NCBI GenBank assembly: GCA_964423815.1
Contig: CAYRGW010000001.1
Location: 1-64,000, forward strand
DNA from: SYFT01 sp964423815
Lineage (GTDB): Bacteria; Acidobacteriota; Vicinamibacteria; Vicinamibacterales; SCN-69-37
Length of the DNA stretch: 64,000 nucleotides
Reading direction: 5' to 3'
Shown: in pieces, positions 63,077 to 64,000 of the stretch
Numbering within the stretch: the stretch's first letter is position 1
Layout of the letters: each line of letters starts with the position of its first letter
Notes under the pieces: generated by a model
Databases searched by the model: none
What the model was told of the DNA's origin: nothing
The model's input: the letters and a program-made list of their open reading frames with translations, nothing else
Made by a program: the position numbers and the translations under genes

Positions 63077-64000
63077 ATGAACGTCCGAAGTGTGCGACTG
63101 AAGAACCTGATGTGGAGCCTGCTGCTGGCGGTGATGGTGTTGTATCCATCAATGGCCGCAGCACAGTTTGAGACGACCGCCGTGGTCGGGACAATCTTTG
63201 ACAAGCAGAACGCGGCCGTTGCCGGTGCAAAGGTGACGCTGACCAATACCGCCACGGGTGTGACGGCATCCACGATGACCGATGCCACCGGCGGCTATGA
63301 ATTTTTCACCGTCCGTATCGGCACGTACATCGTGACTGCCGAGAAGTCGGGATTTTCGATGGCGTTGGCCGACAACGTCCAGGTCAGCATCGGCGGACGT
63401 CGACGTGTGGACCTCACACTGGAAGTGGGCGGGCTGACCGAGACGGTTGAGGTCACGGCCACGACCGCGATGCTCGACACCGATACCAGTCAGCGCGGAC
63501 AGGTCATCCGTGGGGATGACCTCAAACAGCTCCCCGTCATCAACCGGGAATATTCGGCGTTGGCGTTGTTGACCACAGGTGTGCGACCCTCGGCGCTGTC
63601 GGGTTCACGCGAAGGGTCGTTCAACGTGAACGGCTTGCGCAGCACGTTCAACAACTTCCTGATCGATGGTGTGGACAACAACGCGTACGGCACCAGCAAC
63701 CAGGGGTTTTCAAACCAGGTCATGCAGCCCACGCCTGATGCGGTGGGTGAGTTCCAGGTCGTGACCAACAACATGAGTGCCGAATACGGCCGCGCGGCCG
63801 GCGCGACGATCAACGTGGCGTATCGCAGCGGCACGAACCGCTTTCAGGTCGGGGCCTGGGAATTTTTCCGGGACAGCTCACTGACGTCCGAGGGGTATTT
63901 CAAGCCGGCGGCCGGCACCGCGCCGAAGTTTGACCGCAATCAGTTCGGCGGCACCGTGGGTGGCCCGATCATGAAGAACCGTGCGTTCTTTTTTGGTGAC
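63077..64000 (+). CDS. TonB-dependent receptor, Oar-like (partial, 3' end outside window)
   Basis: 308 codons are present and the frame is still open at the window edge. GGAGG stands nine bases before ATG 63077. The signal peptide is LLLAVMVLYPSMAAAQ. A carboxypeptidase-regulatory domain follows (VVGTIFDKQNAAVAGAKVTL, GGYEFFTVRIGTYIVTAEKS), then the plug with QLPVINREYSALALLTTGVR and FNVNGLRSTFNNFLIDGVDN, and the barrel start (NQFGGTVGGPIMKNRAFFFG). It is the same family as the gene at 2-3838 but of a different subgroup, since the plug motifs NREYSALALL and NGLRSTFNNFLIDG differ. Ligand unknown. Confidence 0.93.
   Translation, partial: MNVRSVRLKNLMWSLLLAVMVLYPSMAAAQFETTAVVGTIFDKQNAAVAGAKVTLTNTATGVTASTMTDATGGYEFFTVRIGTYIVTAEKSGFSMALADNVQVSIGGRRRVDLTLEVGGLTETVEVTATTAMLDTDTSQRGQVIRGDDLKQLPVINREYSALALLTTGVRPSALSGSREGSFNVNGLRSTFNNFLIDGVDNNAYGTSNQGFSNQVMQPTPDAVGEFQVVTNNMSAEYGRAAGATINVAYRSGTNRFQVGAWEFFRDSSLTSEGYFKPAAGTAPKFDRNQFGGTVGGPIMKNRAFFFGD

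Overview
The window is high-GC, densely coded DNA and most likely comes from an Acidobacteriota chromosome, probably of the Vicinamibacteria type. The pointers are two Oar-like TonB-dependent receptors with a carboxypeptidase-regulatory N-terminus, an 800-residue MacB-like ABC permease of the duplicated acidobacterial form, a Reg_prop/Y_Y_Y hybrid sensor kinase, many secreted carboxypeptidase-regulatory and PQQ-propeller proteins, and a SPFH plus zinc-ribbon pair. The assignment rests on gene content alone. I found no rRNA, tRNA, CRISPR array, integrase or transposase.

Layout. 0-8 kb: a complete TonB receptor diverges from a one-protein two-component system (propeller sensor, kinase, receiver, AraC-type output). 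8-13.4 kb: a giant secreted mosaic protein (seven FG-GAP units, cadherin-like domains, eight Cys-rich repeats, thrombospondin type-3 repeats, HYR). 13.6-22.8 kb: ABC permease, outer-membrane protein of unknown role, N-acyl-D-amino-acid deacylase-like amidohydrolase, class II photolyase, DPP4-type peptidase. 22.8-27.7 kb: a compact operon of a sigma factor, a zinc-finger/TM/TPR/CHAT protease and a protein of unknown function, which I consider the best candidate for an undescribed regulatory-proteolytic system. 27.8-34.2 kb: membrane proteins, a SUI1-type factor, glutamine synthetase, and an ArsR-methyltransferase regulator next to S-adenosylhomocysteine hydrolase, which ends in a strong terminator. 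34.2-45.1 kb: a sterol-desaturase-like enzyme translationally coupled to a membrane Ser/Thr kinase, HflK-HflC, a PabB-PabC fusion, a Gfo/Idh/MocA oxidoreductase, and a SPFH-HTH/zinc-ribbon pair.

45.1-48.7 kb is an accessory patch. It holds small proteins, two inverted copies of a 200-bp palindromic element, a gene cassette with an integron attC-like site, and an Mrr-family restriction endonuclease. 48.7-53.9 kb encodes three secreted propeller or beta-sandwich proteins. 53.8-61 kb has two divergent two-component systems, the second leading into a decaheme cytochrome and an MtrB/PioB porin, i.e. a predicted electron conduit across the outer membrane. The end carries an acyl-CoA desaturase, a glycerophosphodiesterase and a second TonB receptor cut by the window edge.

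Two families of short dispersed repeats run through the window: one built on GTCCCGAAG/GGGACTTC units and one on CATG-rich units. The first is also found in frame inside two conserved genes, a SUI1 factor and PabB.
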